From Incurvaria masculella (lineage: Eukaryota > Arthropoda > Insecta > Lepidoptera > Incurvariidae): a DNA stretch of 64,000 nucleotides. Position 1 is the first letter of the stretch; each line of letters begins with the position of its first letter. The position numbers were made by a program, and so were the translations under genes. Location: NCBI GenBank assembly GCA_946894095.1, contig OX335649.1, positions 15,146,001 to 15,210,000 on the forward strand, in the 5' to 3' direction. The notes below the pieces were generated by a model. That model saw only the letters and a list, made by a program, of their open reading frames with translations, ran no database searches and was not told where the DNA came from. Positions 24,240 through 39,000 of this stretch are shown here, in pieces.

Positions 24240-24890
24240 TTCCTCTAGCTTTAATCAACTCTCTCACCCTTGACACTTTTGAGTCAACTGAAAAAAAAGA
24301 TTAATTCTTTTATATGTTTCAGTTATTAAACTTCAAGACACCTTTTGAAACTAAAATGGTTCATGCAATGTATTTTATGTATATTTTTATTTAAAAAATA
24401 TATCAAACTGTTTACTATTAAAATACATAAATTCGTCAGTATTTGAATTGATATCGGATTTCAGTGAATATTATGTAATATGATATATTCTAAGCGGTAA
24501 ATTCACTTAATTTAAATTAATTAATTGTTGAAATTATCTAAACTTATCTTCAGATTGAACCCAAGCTGTGCGTAGCACAATGTTCATTTCAGATAAGATT
24601 GCAAAGTTTGTGACCTGACCTATGACCTTTATTTTGCAGCAAAATTAAGATGAAATATCAATTTACGATTTTCTGAATGGAAAGGGATTTTATGGTTGCT
24701 ACAAAACGAATGCAATGAATGCAGCTATTGATACTTATAGCTGCAGGAGTATGAATCATTTTTGATAATAATAATATATATGTTGCCAAACAGAACGCAT
24801 AACTGAAGGAATTAGGTGCGATGCCAGATGATGTAAAGACCCTTCCTTTATGAGCATGGCACTATTGAACTAATACAAAACATCAACCAT
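24240..24890. other. 3' flank of the FAD synthase gene
   Basis: AT-rich sequence with no coding signal. No clean AATAAA lies just after the stop; ATTAAA occurs near 24325, about 100 bases downstream, and may serve as polyadenylation signal. Confidence 0.4.
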
Positions 24891-24899
24891 TTTTCATTC

Positions 24900-25425
24900 C
24901 CGCTTTGACCATCACTTTTATACACAGAACGCAAGAAGTATTTCACTTTCAACAGCAAATTAATGATAAATGTCAAAAATAGCCACAATAGTTGCAGCGA
25001 AAACATTTTCACAATTTCAGGTTTGTGTCAGTCTGGCGCAACTCCCTTAGTAAAATATGTTGTGTGAAACGGGTGCTGACAGCAATGGCGGCTATGTCCA
25101 TCTCGCTTTGTTGGACTGACAGTTAGTACCAAACCCGTTCCAATGTATGAGTCCCGACTCTTAAAACATAGTGATTATATTCTCTTTGGTTTGTATGTTT
25201 TGGTGGTAAAGTAGTTACACCGTTAGATAGCACCATTAAATAAAATTTTATTTTGAAAATTGTAACAAGACCAATAAACCTGCACTTCGGAAAATGTTTT
25301 TGCCGCGACACGTTTTCGTTCGTGCAGCCATTGAATTTTTTTTTTATAATGCCTTCATGGCTTATAGTGTAATACTTTTTATGTTTGTGTTGTGTAAAAC
25401 TTTGTTTGGGTCGGAACCGCCTTAA
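24900..25425. mobile_element. TTAA MITE family 3, diverged copy
   Basis: Shares with 4831-5237 the segments TACACAGAACG, AGTTGCAGCGAAAACAT, TACACCGTTAGAT and the right end GGGTCGGAACCGCCTTAA (TTAA at 25422-25425). The middle (about 25022-25205) has extra sequence absent from the other copy, probably a later insertion. The left end is too decayed to place exactly. Confidence 0.55.
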
Positions 25426-25927
25426 AGCATGCCTGCCACCTCGGAGGGGAAGAGGGCCTACAGTTTAACATGGATAAGCATTCGTGACAAAATGAACTTA
25501 TCCAACTCAGAATGAAAAAAAAGTGATGCATGAGCAGGTGAGGATTGAACCGGCGGACTGATGAAGAGGGCTTGGATTTAGAGCGGACCAGGAACTGCAG
25601 GATGGAGCAGAACAGACAGGCTTAGGAAGCAGAAAAGCCAGTAGTGTTTCGGCTGCCCAGATTCCTTTGTTCCGCACTGTCCCACAGTTCCTGGTCTGCT
25701 CCATCGTGCGTGCCCCCTCACAGTCCGCTTCATAGTTTTCTTCGTAGGATACAAGAGACCCACTGCTCTAAAAAAGACCGATCACGGCCGGTTCAACCAT
25801 TTATTTTACTTTTGACGTAGACATGCCTATGAAGTTCCATTATTATTGACAGACAACCACAAAAAAAAAACAATTCAATACTTGCAAGATCACAATACAA
25901 TACTGCTGAGGGCCGGGAGGACTAGAG

Positions 25928-25983
25928 AAAAATTGGAGAGGTGTATGTCCAGCAGTGGACGCAAACACGTTGACTGACTGACA
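25928..25983 (+). mobile_element. RTE-type LINE, 3' end of ORF2, second copy
   Basis: Reads GEVYVQQWTQTR followed by a stop and a TGAC-repeat tail, homologous to 3513-3556. Truncated just upstream. The preceding 25510-25780 stretch is GC-richer but not recognisable. Confidence 0.6.
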
Positions 25984-26796
25984 AAAGACACTGTTTTTAG
26001 TGATTTGTTAAACAAAAATAAAAAAAACTGTGTTATGGATCTCTTCCACCAAGTACTGATTAATCTATTAATCTATTAAAGCTTCTTCATAAATTAGGTC
26101 GATGGTTATAAGAAATCGTATCGGTAATGCATTAGGACATCACTAATCAATTAGTACTCAAACTGTCAAAAGTAAAATAAATTGTTGGACAGACTATAGT
26201 TCATGTATATGTATACAGACTTTTAAGGTTTAATGTATGTATGTTCCTGCATTGTTTACATTAAATTTTGTGAATTCAAGCATTGGGCCAATTGGGTCCA
26301 ATTGCAGGAATATTATTTTGGTGACAGTACTTCAGCCAGAGAACTGAGTACCTATTTATGTGTTTAAAACATTATTTTAGGCTTTATTACAAAAAGACTA
26401 TTTAATGTGTAGCCTTTCCAAGTCTTGGTTTTACTTACCCCAATGAATTACTGTTTCTAGGTTTGCGTCTTATGAACTGATTTGTGAGACGAGATATTTC
26501 TCTTTATTACTTTGTATGTCACTACTTAAGTTCCTATATTTATTTAGAAACATCCAGAAGGCTTGTGAAATTTATTATATACCTATTATTTATCTAAAAA
26601 CTGTTAGCAATAATACTGCTATGTTTGGAATGTTTTTACTGACTAATTTTTTTACAGCACATGAATTTTTTGGTATGGGTAGCACGATGCGTGAAAAAGA
26701 AGTACTATGTAATCAACTTATTCGAATAAACTGATTTCGAATTCTTTATATTTTGTATTACTTTACGTTGTTAAATTAACGTTTTATATTTAGTTT

Positions 26797-26909
26797 GAAC
26801 AGCGACATTACAAGAAAAACACTACAGAAAAAAATTCGTCCTTTCCGATTTTTTATACATATTTTTCAAAAATGTCAAAATCGTTTTATGTTTGTATATG
26901 TCGCTGTTC
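26797..26909. mobile_element. 113-bp inverted-repeat element
   Basis: Ends GAACAGCGACAT and ATGTCGCTGTTC are perfect 12-bp inverted repeats; the interior is AT-rich. It lies about 100 bp beyond the 3' end of the GPN1 coding region. The family is unknown. Confidence 0.5.
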
Positions 26910-27009
26910 CACTTCAGACTTTTCCTCAAAAGGGCAGTCATTAAAATATAGGCAATTTATTAATAAAAAGTTATCACAACTCCATTAAATCTAACTTCAA
27001 CGTCGAGGA

Positions 27010-30000
27010 CTACGTGTCTGCCGCCTTATCCTCGGGCCGTAAGTGTTTCTTCACAAACTCTCTGAACATCTCGACGTCCTGTTTGGCATCATCTGAAAAC
27101 AAAAATGTTTGTATTAGAGAATGTAGTCTAAATGGAGAAGAAATCAAAGCTTATTGTAGGTGTCGCATGAGTAAACTCACCTTAGAAGCGTAAAAACTGT
27201 CATTCCAGTCAAGTTTTTTTTTTGCGAGCTTTTAGACGAAAGATCTACTCCATGAATTTGGTTTGGAGGGAAGGAAGAGATTTTGTTTGGTTTGGAGTGA
27301 AAGAAGAGATTTTGTTTGTTTTCAAACTAATTTTAATGTCATTGACTGGCACCATCTTTCAAATTAAATATAGATTATGTTAATGTAATGTTTTTTTAGC
27401 ACAACTTCATTTGATTAGCACAATTTGGAACAACTTATTTTCTGAAAAATTACACAGATTAAATAAATATTTTTTTCAAATATATTCTGTTTTATTTTGT
27501 TAGGTCTCCGACACCTTTGACAGGTATTTTAGGGTAAGTCGCCTAGACGCCACCTGTTGTGATAAATAAGCAGTTTTCTTCTCCATTTGTGCTATACGGA
27601 TTTCCAATTATACAATAGCATTTTACATTTTGTACAAACTTAATTACAGATTTGGTATTGAAGACTAAAATACATACTTTGAAGAGGCAATCACACATAG
27701 TGATGTATTTTCCGATTTTTTTTATGAGTTGTTTGGACCAGAGCACGAACCTAAGTTTTCACCTTTGAGAAAGAGTGTGCATGCTATGTGAATTTTCGGC
27801 CTTTTTAGTTATTTTCTTATAACACTAATAAATTATGCATTGTTCCCATTAGTCGTCACCATTGTAAAACCAATCACCAATGTAAAAAACATTTTTATTA
27901 TACATTTTATTTGCAACCATTTAAGATAGTTTTTCTTTAAGATTTATCACATTTGAAAACAATTTTGCGGGCATTTAACGAAATCAAAAATATAAATTAA
28001 ATAATAAGTAACATAAAGTCAATGAGTTACAAGGCAACAACTGAAAAAAGTCCGAAAATGTTGTAGTTCTCTACGAATTACAGTAAAATGCTGAGGGAGC
28101 TTCCATAGACAGCGTAGCCCGTAGCCCGCTCAGCTGCAGGGACAAAGGGGAGTATCAAGAGGGCCAAAATGAACTGCATAGTTTACGGAACGCCCTCAAG
28201 AATAATAAACTATGTCACCTCTCATCTGGTCGGTCTCCTCTCCCTCGTCGTCGCTGGAGCTCTCGTTGGCGGGGTGCTTCAGGTAGATGTCAGCCAGCTC
28301 GCGCCCGCCGCGCACCTCCGTGATGAGGCTGGATTGTCCCGCTGACCGTGCGTCGCCGTCGCCGCCCACTGCAAACGCAGGCTACACTCGAGGCATTGCG
28401 TTTACAGTGGAACCTCGCTCCGGTGACGAGAGAAAACTCATGGAGATTAACGCGCATACTAGTTTACTCCAAGGAATATATTTAAGTGAGACTCGCAGTC
28501 CTCTGGGAGAATTAATATTCAGAGGACCATAGACCTAAAAATCATCAAATATCACATTGTTCACATAAGGGAGAGCAGAATTGTTTGCTGTCGAAGTGCG
28601 AGTAAGAGGACTTCCGGCTCAATCAGTATACAGCCTATTAAAAAATCTTGGACTTTGGTGCATTCGTACATGGAAAAAGTCTCCAAGAAACCATTGGAAA
28701 GATAATTCAGAATACGGATAAGTAGAGAACGGGAGAAAGCGGGAAGATGGTTCTGTGGAATGTCCTAGCCATCGCAGGCTAGCTGATAAGTTTGTTGAAA
28801 AACGAAATACACAAGCAAGCACAAAAAAGGGTTCCATTTTCAATTTCCCGCTTACCAACTCTACCAGCGACACCCATTGCTCAATAAAATGTACAGCGAA
28901 AATGGAAAAACCAATAGTACTGCTGCCATCTCTTGAATGTTGGTGCCATTTGTTTCTTCTTTAGTCAGATGTATGTACTAGAAGACTCAACCGTTACAAA
29001 CGCTTCCAACATCAGACCTTGTTATTATTTTTATGTCAAAACTTTGCACTATCTTGCGTGTAGCAGTGTAGTGGATGCTCGCATTCCCTTGCTACATTGG
29101 CAGTGTCTAGTGTACAGTATGCCTATCGGTAAAGGGTTAAGGGTCTCACCGGTGATTTTCAAAAGTTCTGACTCAGCCTTTATTTATTTCTTGGCCTTGG
29201 TTGCATCATCTGCAGTTTCATTGGAAATTAAATTTTAAAGATTGCCTTAGCTTTAATCATTTTTACTGATACCTAAATAAATGAATATGAGTTTACCTTC
29301 CATTTCATCTTTCAATTCCAATTCTTGTTTCATTTGATCTTCCAATTTCTCTGCTCTCATTTTTATTAAATCTGCTTTATAATCCCTGAAACAAATTATC
29401 CAAGCGTTAAACCTCATCCAGCTTCATCACCAATATTTCTGTCCTCTGGGGCTTCAATTGAAATTTCAATTCATGGACCCCTTTATATATGTGGAAAGGA
29501 TCCAAAGGTGATTTTAAAACTTTACCTACCTATTTACTACAATTTACTACAGCCCGGACGCAAAAGAACTGGTACAGCAGTTGGGCAAAATGCTCATTGA
29601 GGAGTCCGGAGACCGTCGTGCCAGAGCGTTCCTTACCCAAAATATAAGCTTGGCCATTCAGCGAGGGAACGCTGCTTCGGTCATTGGGACAATGCCAACA
29701 GTCCCAATGGAGGAGCTATTTATTTTAATTTAATTATTTAGTTTTATATTCTCTGTTTTTTCTCCTTATTTCTGTTTTATCCTATTATCCTATTAAATGA
29801 ATTTAAAAATAAAAAAATTACTACAATGTGTATAATAAAATGTATATAAAATAATAAAATAATTTCTATTGTTTGAATGATATACCTGCTAGACTAGGGT
29901 GCCTGTATGAATATGAATAATTTATACTTCAAAAATAGACTCACCTTTCATATTCAACAGCTGCATCATCTACTAATTTAAAGAATTCGTCTAGGCCCTG

Positions 30001-33000
30001 CAAACAGAAAAATTACATATTTTTTCATTTCATTTCATTTATTTAAACTTTTTGGTAGTCAAACTACACCAAGTTACGTCATAAAGATCCGCGGATTCGA
30101 TCAACCCAGTAAAGAAGAACCCGCAAAGAAACTTCACGGGTTTACATAACATATTTTTCCGTCCACAATTATGAAATACATACTTAGATCTAAATGCTAC
30201 TGCCAAACAATTCCTTGGCAGAACAGTTGTAAGGCAAAGAACAAAGAACAATAGAAACAGCAACCCTAAGTTTAAGTTACTTACAACTAGATTCTATCAA
30301 ATATTTTGTATCGGTGTTTTTCAGCATTGTAAAGAAATAATTCAGAGAATCTGGTTTTCTACTTATTTATTAATCCATTAGTTAGCCCTCCTGCATCAAA
30401 CTTTGAACTTTTTTATGTAACTCGAAATGGGTGGCTAAGACAATAAATATTGCCAATTTCACGATACTAACCCAACACACCTAGGGACCTAGGTGCCTTG
30501 GCTTTGCCTTGACTTCCCTCAATGTATGTATATGGATTAAAAACTCAGACAATGGTCATTGCCATTTCGACTATCGTTCATTCAATACTATAATTCCAAC
30601 CCAGGCGGGATTAACCTCACGCCCTAGTAAGTTTTAGGACTGGGATCTACAACTTTACGTGGAATCCAAACAAAAAATTACAAACCCTTTTACCGTCTCT
30701 TACGACATGCACGGGAAGAAAGTGCCCCTTTATTTTTATCTAGTTCTAGTAGACTTTCCAGCTTTTAACACGATTATGGACAGTAAGACACCCCTGTTTG
30801 ACACTAATAGTTCAATAGAAAATTTGTAGATTCTATGGTAGCTCTGTACATCATGTGACCATAGCGTTATAAAGTTACAGCGAACGGTATAGTGGTCGAC
30901 CGCTATATAAAGAGAAGCTAAATACTACGATTTTATACACTATACATTCTGTGTACTTTATCTGATTAAAATTCTGAATCTGACAGCTGCTATAGCAACT
31001 CTGTCACTCCTTCGTCGTCCGACATTTCCATACATAGGCAGCCCCTATAGCAATTGTGTCGCTCTGAATGGGGGCCGGTGGGGTGAGGTTGCAACAAATT
31101 TTAAAAGTGTCCGTAAAGGAAACAACGCCTGGCTTGGTGTAGTATGCCACTAATCCTTTACCTGTCTTCTGATATTAAAAGCCGACTGTGTTAGCGTTTC
31201 TATCCAAAAAAGGGTACCAAATAGGAACGCTATAGCATTTCTGTCACATAAAAATTGTGTTCGTGTCCATGAACGTGCTAAGTTGAATTATATTTCTGGT
31301 AATGGAAAATCCAATACCGACCTGTCCGGTGTGAGCGCTGACTCCACAGCTCCTTAGCCCCTGGTAGAACTCGTCGAGCGCGAGTGACATGGAGCGCGCG
31401 AGGCTGCCGACGTAAGCGGCGCCGCCCTCGCCGCGCGGCGCCTCCTCGCCGTCGAGCGCCTCCTGGAATGCCTCGAAGTCGCGCATCCACTCCACCGCGT
31501 ACGCGTGCTCCACCACGTCCACCTGCCGAATAACATATACAGGGTGTTATCGACTGGCTAGGGGCTATTATTATTATTATTATTGATTAAGAAAGAAAGA
31601 AAGAAAATATGTTTATTTTTCCCAACATAATTTAGAACAAATTATAAAATTAAACATACACATTTGTGGAGAAAAAAAAGAGCCAGCTCAGCATTTGTGC
31701 TGCAGACCCGGACACACTTAAGTTTACTGATTTAAGTTACCGGACACCGATTTAAGTTTAAGCACATCATAGCGGGCATTAATTATTTTAAAAGTTAAAT
31801 GAGAGAAAGACGATTTTCCTAGGACTTATTTCTAAGGGCTGGTACCATTTCAGTAGCCCGTCTTTGTACTTCTTTGCCTGAGAAACAGTTCTGCACTTAT
31901 GTAGGAGAACCTTAGATGAAAAAGAATGGATACGGTACCTCCATACTGACGATAGTTCAAAAGCGTTCCTATTTTTAAAAAAACTCACACACCTATACTT
32001 TTACATGCACACCAAACTCTAATACGTAAAGGGTAATAGAGCAGGACCAAGGTATAAGAAAATACATCATGCGAAAAAGTGACAAATAGATTCATCTAAT
32101 CGCGGAAGAATGAAATGAGACAACAATTTCCTTAAATTGAATTAGTTATAGCGTGAGAAAAAGGGATGGTGACATTTGTGACGTCTGGTCGTAGATATAG
32201 TGCAAAATTCATCCTAATCCATCATGACACATCAGCGATGCGCGCATGCTAAGCCCTTTGACCAGAATGGCGCGTCAAAACTAAATGAAAAATGAAAGTG
32301 AAAACGGCAGGGTTGCCAAAAATGATCACAAAAATAAATAACAATATATTCTATTGTAAATTAAAATATTGAGGTTCCTATTTAGTGATAGTGGTCAGAA
32401 CAAGTAGTACCATGATTGTATAGTTAACAAGGCATCAAATAATCTTTTCGCGAATTTGCAAGCGGGAAAATGAAAAAAATATAAATGGAATCATTCTTTA
32501 AACCATCGTTTTTCTGAGTAAAAATCATCTATATTAACCCGTAAAGCGCGAACGACGCCGCATAGGCGTCCTCTGCCGCGCTCCCGCTATCTGCGCTGAT
32601 TGGCGATTTTTTGTGTGGTCATAGATTTACTGGTCTATGATTGGCTTTTTCAAATGGATATAGGAGTGTAGGACGCTTTTGATTGGCTAAACCGCGACCC
32701 AATAGCTGCAACTTCGTAAAACAAAATATTTTTTTGAAATCCGCGCGGCTCGTCTCGCTGGCCAGTCGACCGAGATACGTTTGCGCGCGTGGTTCTGTGC
32801 CGGCTGAAAAGGATGATTGACGAAAATATTACGTAAGTATTGTAATTTTTTTTATATCAATGAAATTGTAATATATTCAGCTATCTATCAATGCAGTGGT
32901 TATAGGTTTTTGCAATTTCTGTAGGCAGCAAAAAAATCAAATGTTTTTTGGCATGTTCAGATTTCAAAGATTTATCACATTTGTTTACAAAATTTGTTTA

Positions 33001-36000
33001 CAAAAAAATACGTTTACTTGAATGTAATTAGTCCGGATTGTGGCAAATTTTGTGTAGAATCCGGTGATGTATCACACTTGATATGTTTTCTTACATAAAA
33101 ATGGAAAAAAGACCGAAAATCTAGAAAATCATATTTTGTAGTATAAACATTGTGAGTGTATTGGTGTCGGCCGCTCGGCCGCTCGGCCGCCCGCTGGCCG
33201 TTGGTCAAGTGTGATTCAAGTCATTTGTCGAGATCTCACGAACTTCGTGAGCGTGGAGTTATAATACCAAATTTTGTTGCTTTGAAATCGTTTGGTATAT
33301 CTAATAAGTAATCCCATTGCATCATCTGCATACATTTCCATAGGGCAAGACGCATCTGGTAATAGAATAGAATTAAAAATATGTACTATTTGTTTCTGTT
33401 ACATAGTATTCTTGTTAGGGTTCCGTACTCAAAGGGTGAAAACGGAACCCTATTACTAATCCTCCGCTGTCCGTCCGTCCGTCTGTCACATGGCTGTATC
33501 TCAGTAACCGTAACAGATAGACAGCTGAAATTTTCACAGAGTGTGTATTTATTTTGCCGCTATAACAACAAATAGGTAAAATTGAAAAATAATTTAAATT
33601 AAAGGGGGCTCCCATACAAAAAACGTGATTTTGTTATGTTAAATCTTTTACGATGGTACGGAACCCTTCGTGTGCGAGTCCGGCTCGCACTTGGCCGGTT
33701 TTTGGTTACTAGTCACACTGGGTCAATTGCCGTGCATGCTGTATTACATTTCGGCGAATTCTGCCGTGCATGTCGCACCTGTTCTCATGCTAACGGGTGG
33801 TGTGTGGACACGAAAGATGCCTAAAATATACTTGCGACATGCACGGGAGCACTTGCCATGCATGTCAAACAACTTCAAAAAATTTTTTTCGTCATATCTT
33901 GGGAAACTCTGGTCTTAGACTCATCATGCGACCCCTCAAACTAGATGGCCTGACCTGATCTACCTACCTGTCATGTCAAAACTTGTTTTCGTCATACATT
34001 GTAAATTTTGTAACTTCAATAATAGGAGGAGGTGTCTGACAGACGGACGGACAGACAACGCACAAACTCTACTTCAGATATAATCATTAGGTGTTTTTTT
34101 TGACCATCCGTCGCTAATTCGAATTTCTATTCATTTTAGGTTTCACTTTTACAAAATGTTAAAAAATATACTTGTGCTGCTATATTTCTATGAACTTATA
34201 TTTACGTGTTTTATTTCAAAGACCATGTCACCAATGCCTCGTGTCACGGAAGCCTGCTTCTACTCCAGCAACAAGTTTCGACCTCGTCACGCTGAGTAAG
34301 TGCCTACCTATATAGATAGAACGCGCGCGCCCACCTATCTATAGATAGAGCGCGCGCTCACCGACGTGTGTTCAAGTGGAGCGTTTGCATGTATGAGTGC
34401 GCTGAGTGCAATTTTATAGCCGAATTTGAATGTTCAAAATAAAATGTTTTTGATTACATATTATAACATTATCTTACACAAAAAAATTGTGTATATATAA
34501 CAGTTTATGATGATATAAAATCTAACTCGATTCTAATTAGATTAGATTCTAATTAGACTGTTAGTAATGTAGAGAGATTTTTCGGGTTTTTCCTTTACTG
34601 AAAATGTTATGTAACCTTTTTCTTTACAAAAATTTTATGTGAATATTCTTCCATCATTATTCAATAAATTTAAAATAAATTCAACTGAGATAATATCGTA
34701 AATAATTTATAATAAATTCTAAAATATTATTTTGAAAAACAATAAGTGTCGCTTTTGTTCGCGATGTTTGGAACCAAATTATTATTATTTTTTGAATGGC
34801 GGGGTCATTAGTTTTTGACACAATGTTATAGCAGCTATCATAAACTACGAAATAAAAAACAAATTTGTTTCATAACTTTATCTTTTTTACCCTAAACCTC
34901 GAGTAACATCACAAAATATTTAAAAAAAATCTAAAGTCAATGTTATATGATTTTTATTATTTTATATTTGAACCAAACTACTACAAAAGTAACGTAAATA
35001 AATGGAGGCACTATCTAGCTACATGGAACAGTTATTATTTTGAAGATACCTTGACAAGTGTCTTAGATATAGATTTTTATTCGATTCGGGAGCGCGGTAC
35101 AGGACGCCTATGCTGCGTCGTTCGCGCTCCAAAGGTTAAGGATAAATTAATAAAGTCGAATATACACAATTTGTAAATATTTAAATCATAAAATAAAATA
35201 AACACAAAGAGGGAATCATTAATGTATAGCAAGTATGGGTCAAACATTGCAAAACGAATAATATTGATTATTCTTGAATTGTCCATGTTTGCATTTTGTG
35301 CATTTAAAAATTTCGTTCAATGCGTTTTAGATGCTAAAAAATAGTCAAAATAATAGTCAGTACAGTGTTATGTAAAACCTGTTGATGATTATTGCCGTTT
35401 GCCGTAAATGTGTGATGGTATTTTGATAAACCACTAAGTTCTTTCTTTTTACAATTTGTTTAATTTCCTTCAAATAGGTTCACTTTATTACGCTTTTGTC
35501 CTTTTGTCGCGGCTTTAATCCCCGGATTGGTTTTATGTATATGATAAAGTTTTACATTTACATATTTTTCGAAAATAGCCCTAAGAAGATGGAGTCTATG
35601 ATTAAATGTAGCAGGTTGAAGAAATGAATACTCATTCAATGACAAAAGGACATTTGAGCCAAGAAACGACTTGAGAATTTTAATCTTTATGGAAACGAGC
35701 TGTCTGTCACATGTAAAATTTTGACCATTTTCAAGGATGTACCTTTTTATCACAGCCTCAGAACTAAGACATATTTTACAAACATCCTAAACTCTTCTGC
35801 TGCGCACGAGCGCGGCGGATTAAGTTAAGTAATTTATTTATTAATTAAGACTTTTCACATTGTGGTTTGTTGTTTCCTCGTAGTCCTTAGTTCTTTGCTC
35901 CAGACCGTTCTACCAATGTAAGTTTGGCAGTAGCATTTAGGTATGAAATCATAATTGTGTCATATCATTTATGTGGACGAAAAAAAAAAAGACCAAAAAA

Positions 36001-39000
36001 AAAACATAATTTATAGACCAGTGAAGTTTCTTTGCGGGTTCTTCTTCACTGGTTGATCGAATCCGCGGATCAATCAAATTGTGACATGACTTAGTGTAGT
36101 TTTACTACCAGAAGTTGAATAAATAAATGAAATGAAATGAAATGCCTCCTTGACAACGGGCTGAATGATTAGCTCGAAACGTCGGAGAATATCTCTACCT
36201 GCCGCGTTAAAAGCCGTAATATTTTTCAAACAAATCCTAAACGACATTATAAAAAAAACACCGGTAGCACTCCGGGAGTGCCGGCAGAAGTGAAAAGTTT
36301 TTACCCATCCAACAAAAAGTGCTCAGCGCCGCTAAAGAAGTTTTCACTTCAATCTTACGCTTTTTCGATCAGCATCACGTGACCCTGACGCGAGTTTGGA
36401 AGTTTTTACCCATCCAACAAACAGTGCTCAGCGCCGCTAAAGAAGTTTTCACTTCAATCTTACCCCTTTTCGATCAGCATCACGTGACCCTGACGCGAGT
36501 TTGGAAGTTTTTACCCATCCAAAAAAAGTGCTCAGCGCCGCTAAAGAAGTTTTCACTTCAATAATAAACAGTACGTAGACTATTGTTTTGTGGCAGCCCT
36601 ACTTGTTTTTTAATAAAATTTATTTCAATATATAATACTGAAATGAAAACAAAAATAAAAATAGAACTGATAATTTAAGTTTGCTTGTGTCAACCCTGTT
36701 TGCGCCTTTACAACACATAAAAGGTTTCAGGTCAACTAAACTAAAAATATACTGAATATGCTTGTACTTACACATGGAATGTGATTCCATTGCTCTTGTT
36801 GTGCTTATTAGTGTTATTTCAACATTTGTCAACCACACAAGACATTTTGAAGGCATTTTGTTGATATTTTGAAATCTTGCTCAACTGACGCGCATGGATT
36901 GACGTTTGACACCGACTGAGAGCATATGAGCTGACTGAGCTTATATTTGACGGACCGTAAAATTTTTTTAGTCCCCTATCCATTCCTTTTTCATCTAAGA
37001 GGAGAACACCATCCTTATAAAGTAGAGAAACGAGTTCGCTCTCTTGACAACATCTATAATATCTATCGCTACATTTCTGTATACAAAATTGCTATCCTGT
37101 TACACCCATCAAATTCTTGGGAATCATAGTGATTCTAGAGGGTAAAATAAGCAAATTTTCCATACCTGCTTTTTTACCTCAAATAAAATTGCTGATGTAT
37201 AGGAACCGAGACCTACCTTATTCATGACAACGATAAAGGGCAGCCGAGTCTTGTAGAGTATGGAGCAAGCGTACAGCATGTTGGACATGAAGGTGATAGG
37301 CGAGACACTGCGGACTGTGTCCATGACGTATACGATGACAGTGGGCCGCGTCGCCGCCAACGCCTCCGTGATGATGGTGCCGGACGCCGACCATGTGAAC
37401 ACTTCGATCTGACCTGCAATTTTTTGATATTTTTGTAGCTTAGCTTCCTTATGGATGTTTGAGATGGGACGTTTGTAATAGGGGCTTTACTCAACAAAAG
37501 TGTAACGTCACTGAAGTTTCAACGCTCAAAATTTAAAACAAGTGGCGTTGCCATTATGGTCACATCGTAATAATTCCGGATAAGTGACTAATGCAAACAG
37601 CTGTGCAATAGCTGCTAAATTGACCGTTATTTACTCAGTAAAATTATAAAATATTTTTATGTCGCTCATTAAATGGTAGACACCATTGTGCAGCGCGCAA
37701 CACGTCTCCGCAGTACAAAGTGGCAGTGGAGATCAGTGGTTAAAATCTTCAGCACTAGTGCTCGTAATCATTTGCCTTTTTATTTGCTACGGTCTGGATA
37801 CATAGTCGGTAATAACAATTTACTGCTTTATCAAAATATCAAAAATAAGTGGATTTCATATATTCAAAGTGTAAGTAGCTTGCTCTATTAACTCTATACT
37901 GATTCTGGAGTGCTAAAGCTCTGGTTTCCTAGGATAGCGGTGCCGTCATAGAGCGGTCGTAATATTACGGACGCAAAAAGACGGCCGTCTTTACGGTGAC
38001 GACATGTGGAAAGTTCCATGACCGTCATTTTAAACAAACGTTAAACGAAATAGATAATTAAATAGATAAAATAGATAATAAATAAACCTTTTGTAAATTG
38101 TATTCACTCATTAATCTGTTTTATTTAAAATTACTCCAAGTTCATGCCACCAATTCTGTTTCAATTGACTTTTTCTGTATTCTTCACTTTTTTTCATATT
38201 ATAAATAGCTTCATGGTTACGTACGAAATCTATTAAAATTTCGTCGTCCTCGCTGCTCCAAGAGTTGGAACTCATTTTCTACGTCAAAAAACACAAATAC
38301 GTATTTAAAATTGCTTCACCGCTATCAATAAAACGTTCACGAAACTATCGATACCGTCAAGACGGCCGTCATACAAATGGCGGCACCGCTTTTTGACATT
38401 ACGGTGTCAGTTAACGCTCTCTAGGAAACCGCGCCATTTTGTTTACATAGACAACGTTCTAGTGACATCATTCACCGCTGTATGACTGCTCTATGACGGC
38501 TCCGCTATCCTAGGAAACCAGAGCTTAAGTCCCGGAGATAATCGCGGTTTAGAACAAGTTCAATCAATCAAAGAACATAGCGGAATACGAATTGGAGGGT
38601 TTAATAAAGGCGCTTTTATGACTAGCAAATCTTATTTTAGCAATCAATGTGGGGTAATGTAAACTTACCTGGTGTATCAATTATGCAGTATTTATGCTTC
38701 TTCCCAGCTTTCTCAATGAGTTCGACGACCTGCCCGAACTTAGTTGAGAACAGGTTGAGTGCAGTCACGATGCCTCCGTTAGGCCCAAGACCGTACTGCT
38801 TCATAACTTCCTTATAGTTCACCGTATCTCGAATGTCTGAAAATATGTTTAGTATGCTCAATGCTTAGCATACTTACTGTAAAAAATATGCTGTTTCTTT
38901 TACCCTCCATGATCCTCGAAATGATACGTAGATAAATGAGAAAGAGTGTACTTACCAATATTAGCAGGGTATGGAACCTCTCGGCAAGCAGGATCTAGAT

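Noticed and set aside
28287..28532. 81-residue plus-strand frame at 28287-28532
   Set aside because: It is antisense to GPN1 exon 8; the minus-strand reading has correct splice phases and continuity.
31244..31536. Arg-rich minus-strand frames overlapping 31322-31522
   Set aside because: Alternative frames of the GC-rich GPN1 exon 5; only the frame [19 protein letters not shown] continues GPN1.
36319..36564. 81-residue frame with an internal repeat
   Set aside because: Explained entirely by a 105-bp tandem repeat whose period is a multiple of three.
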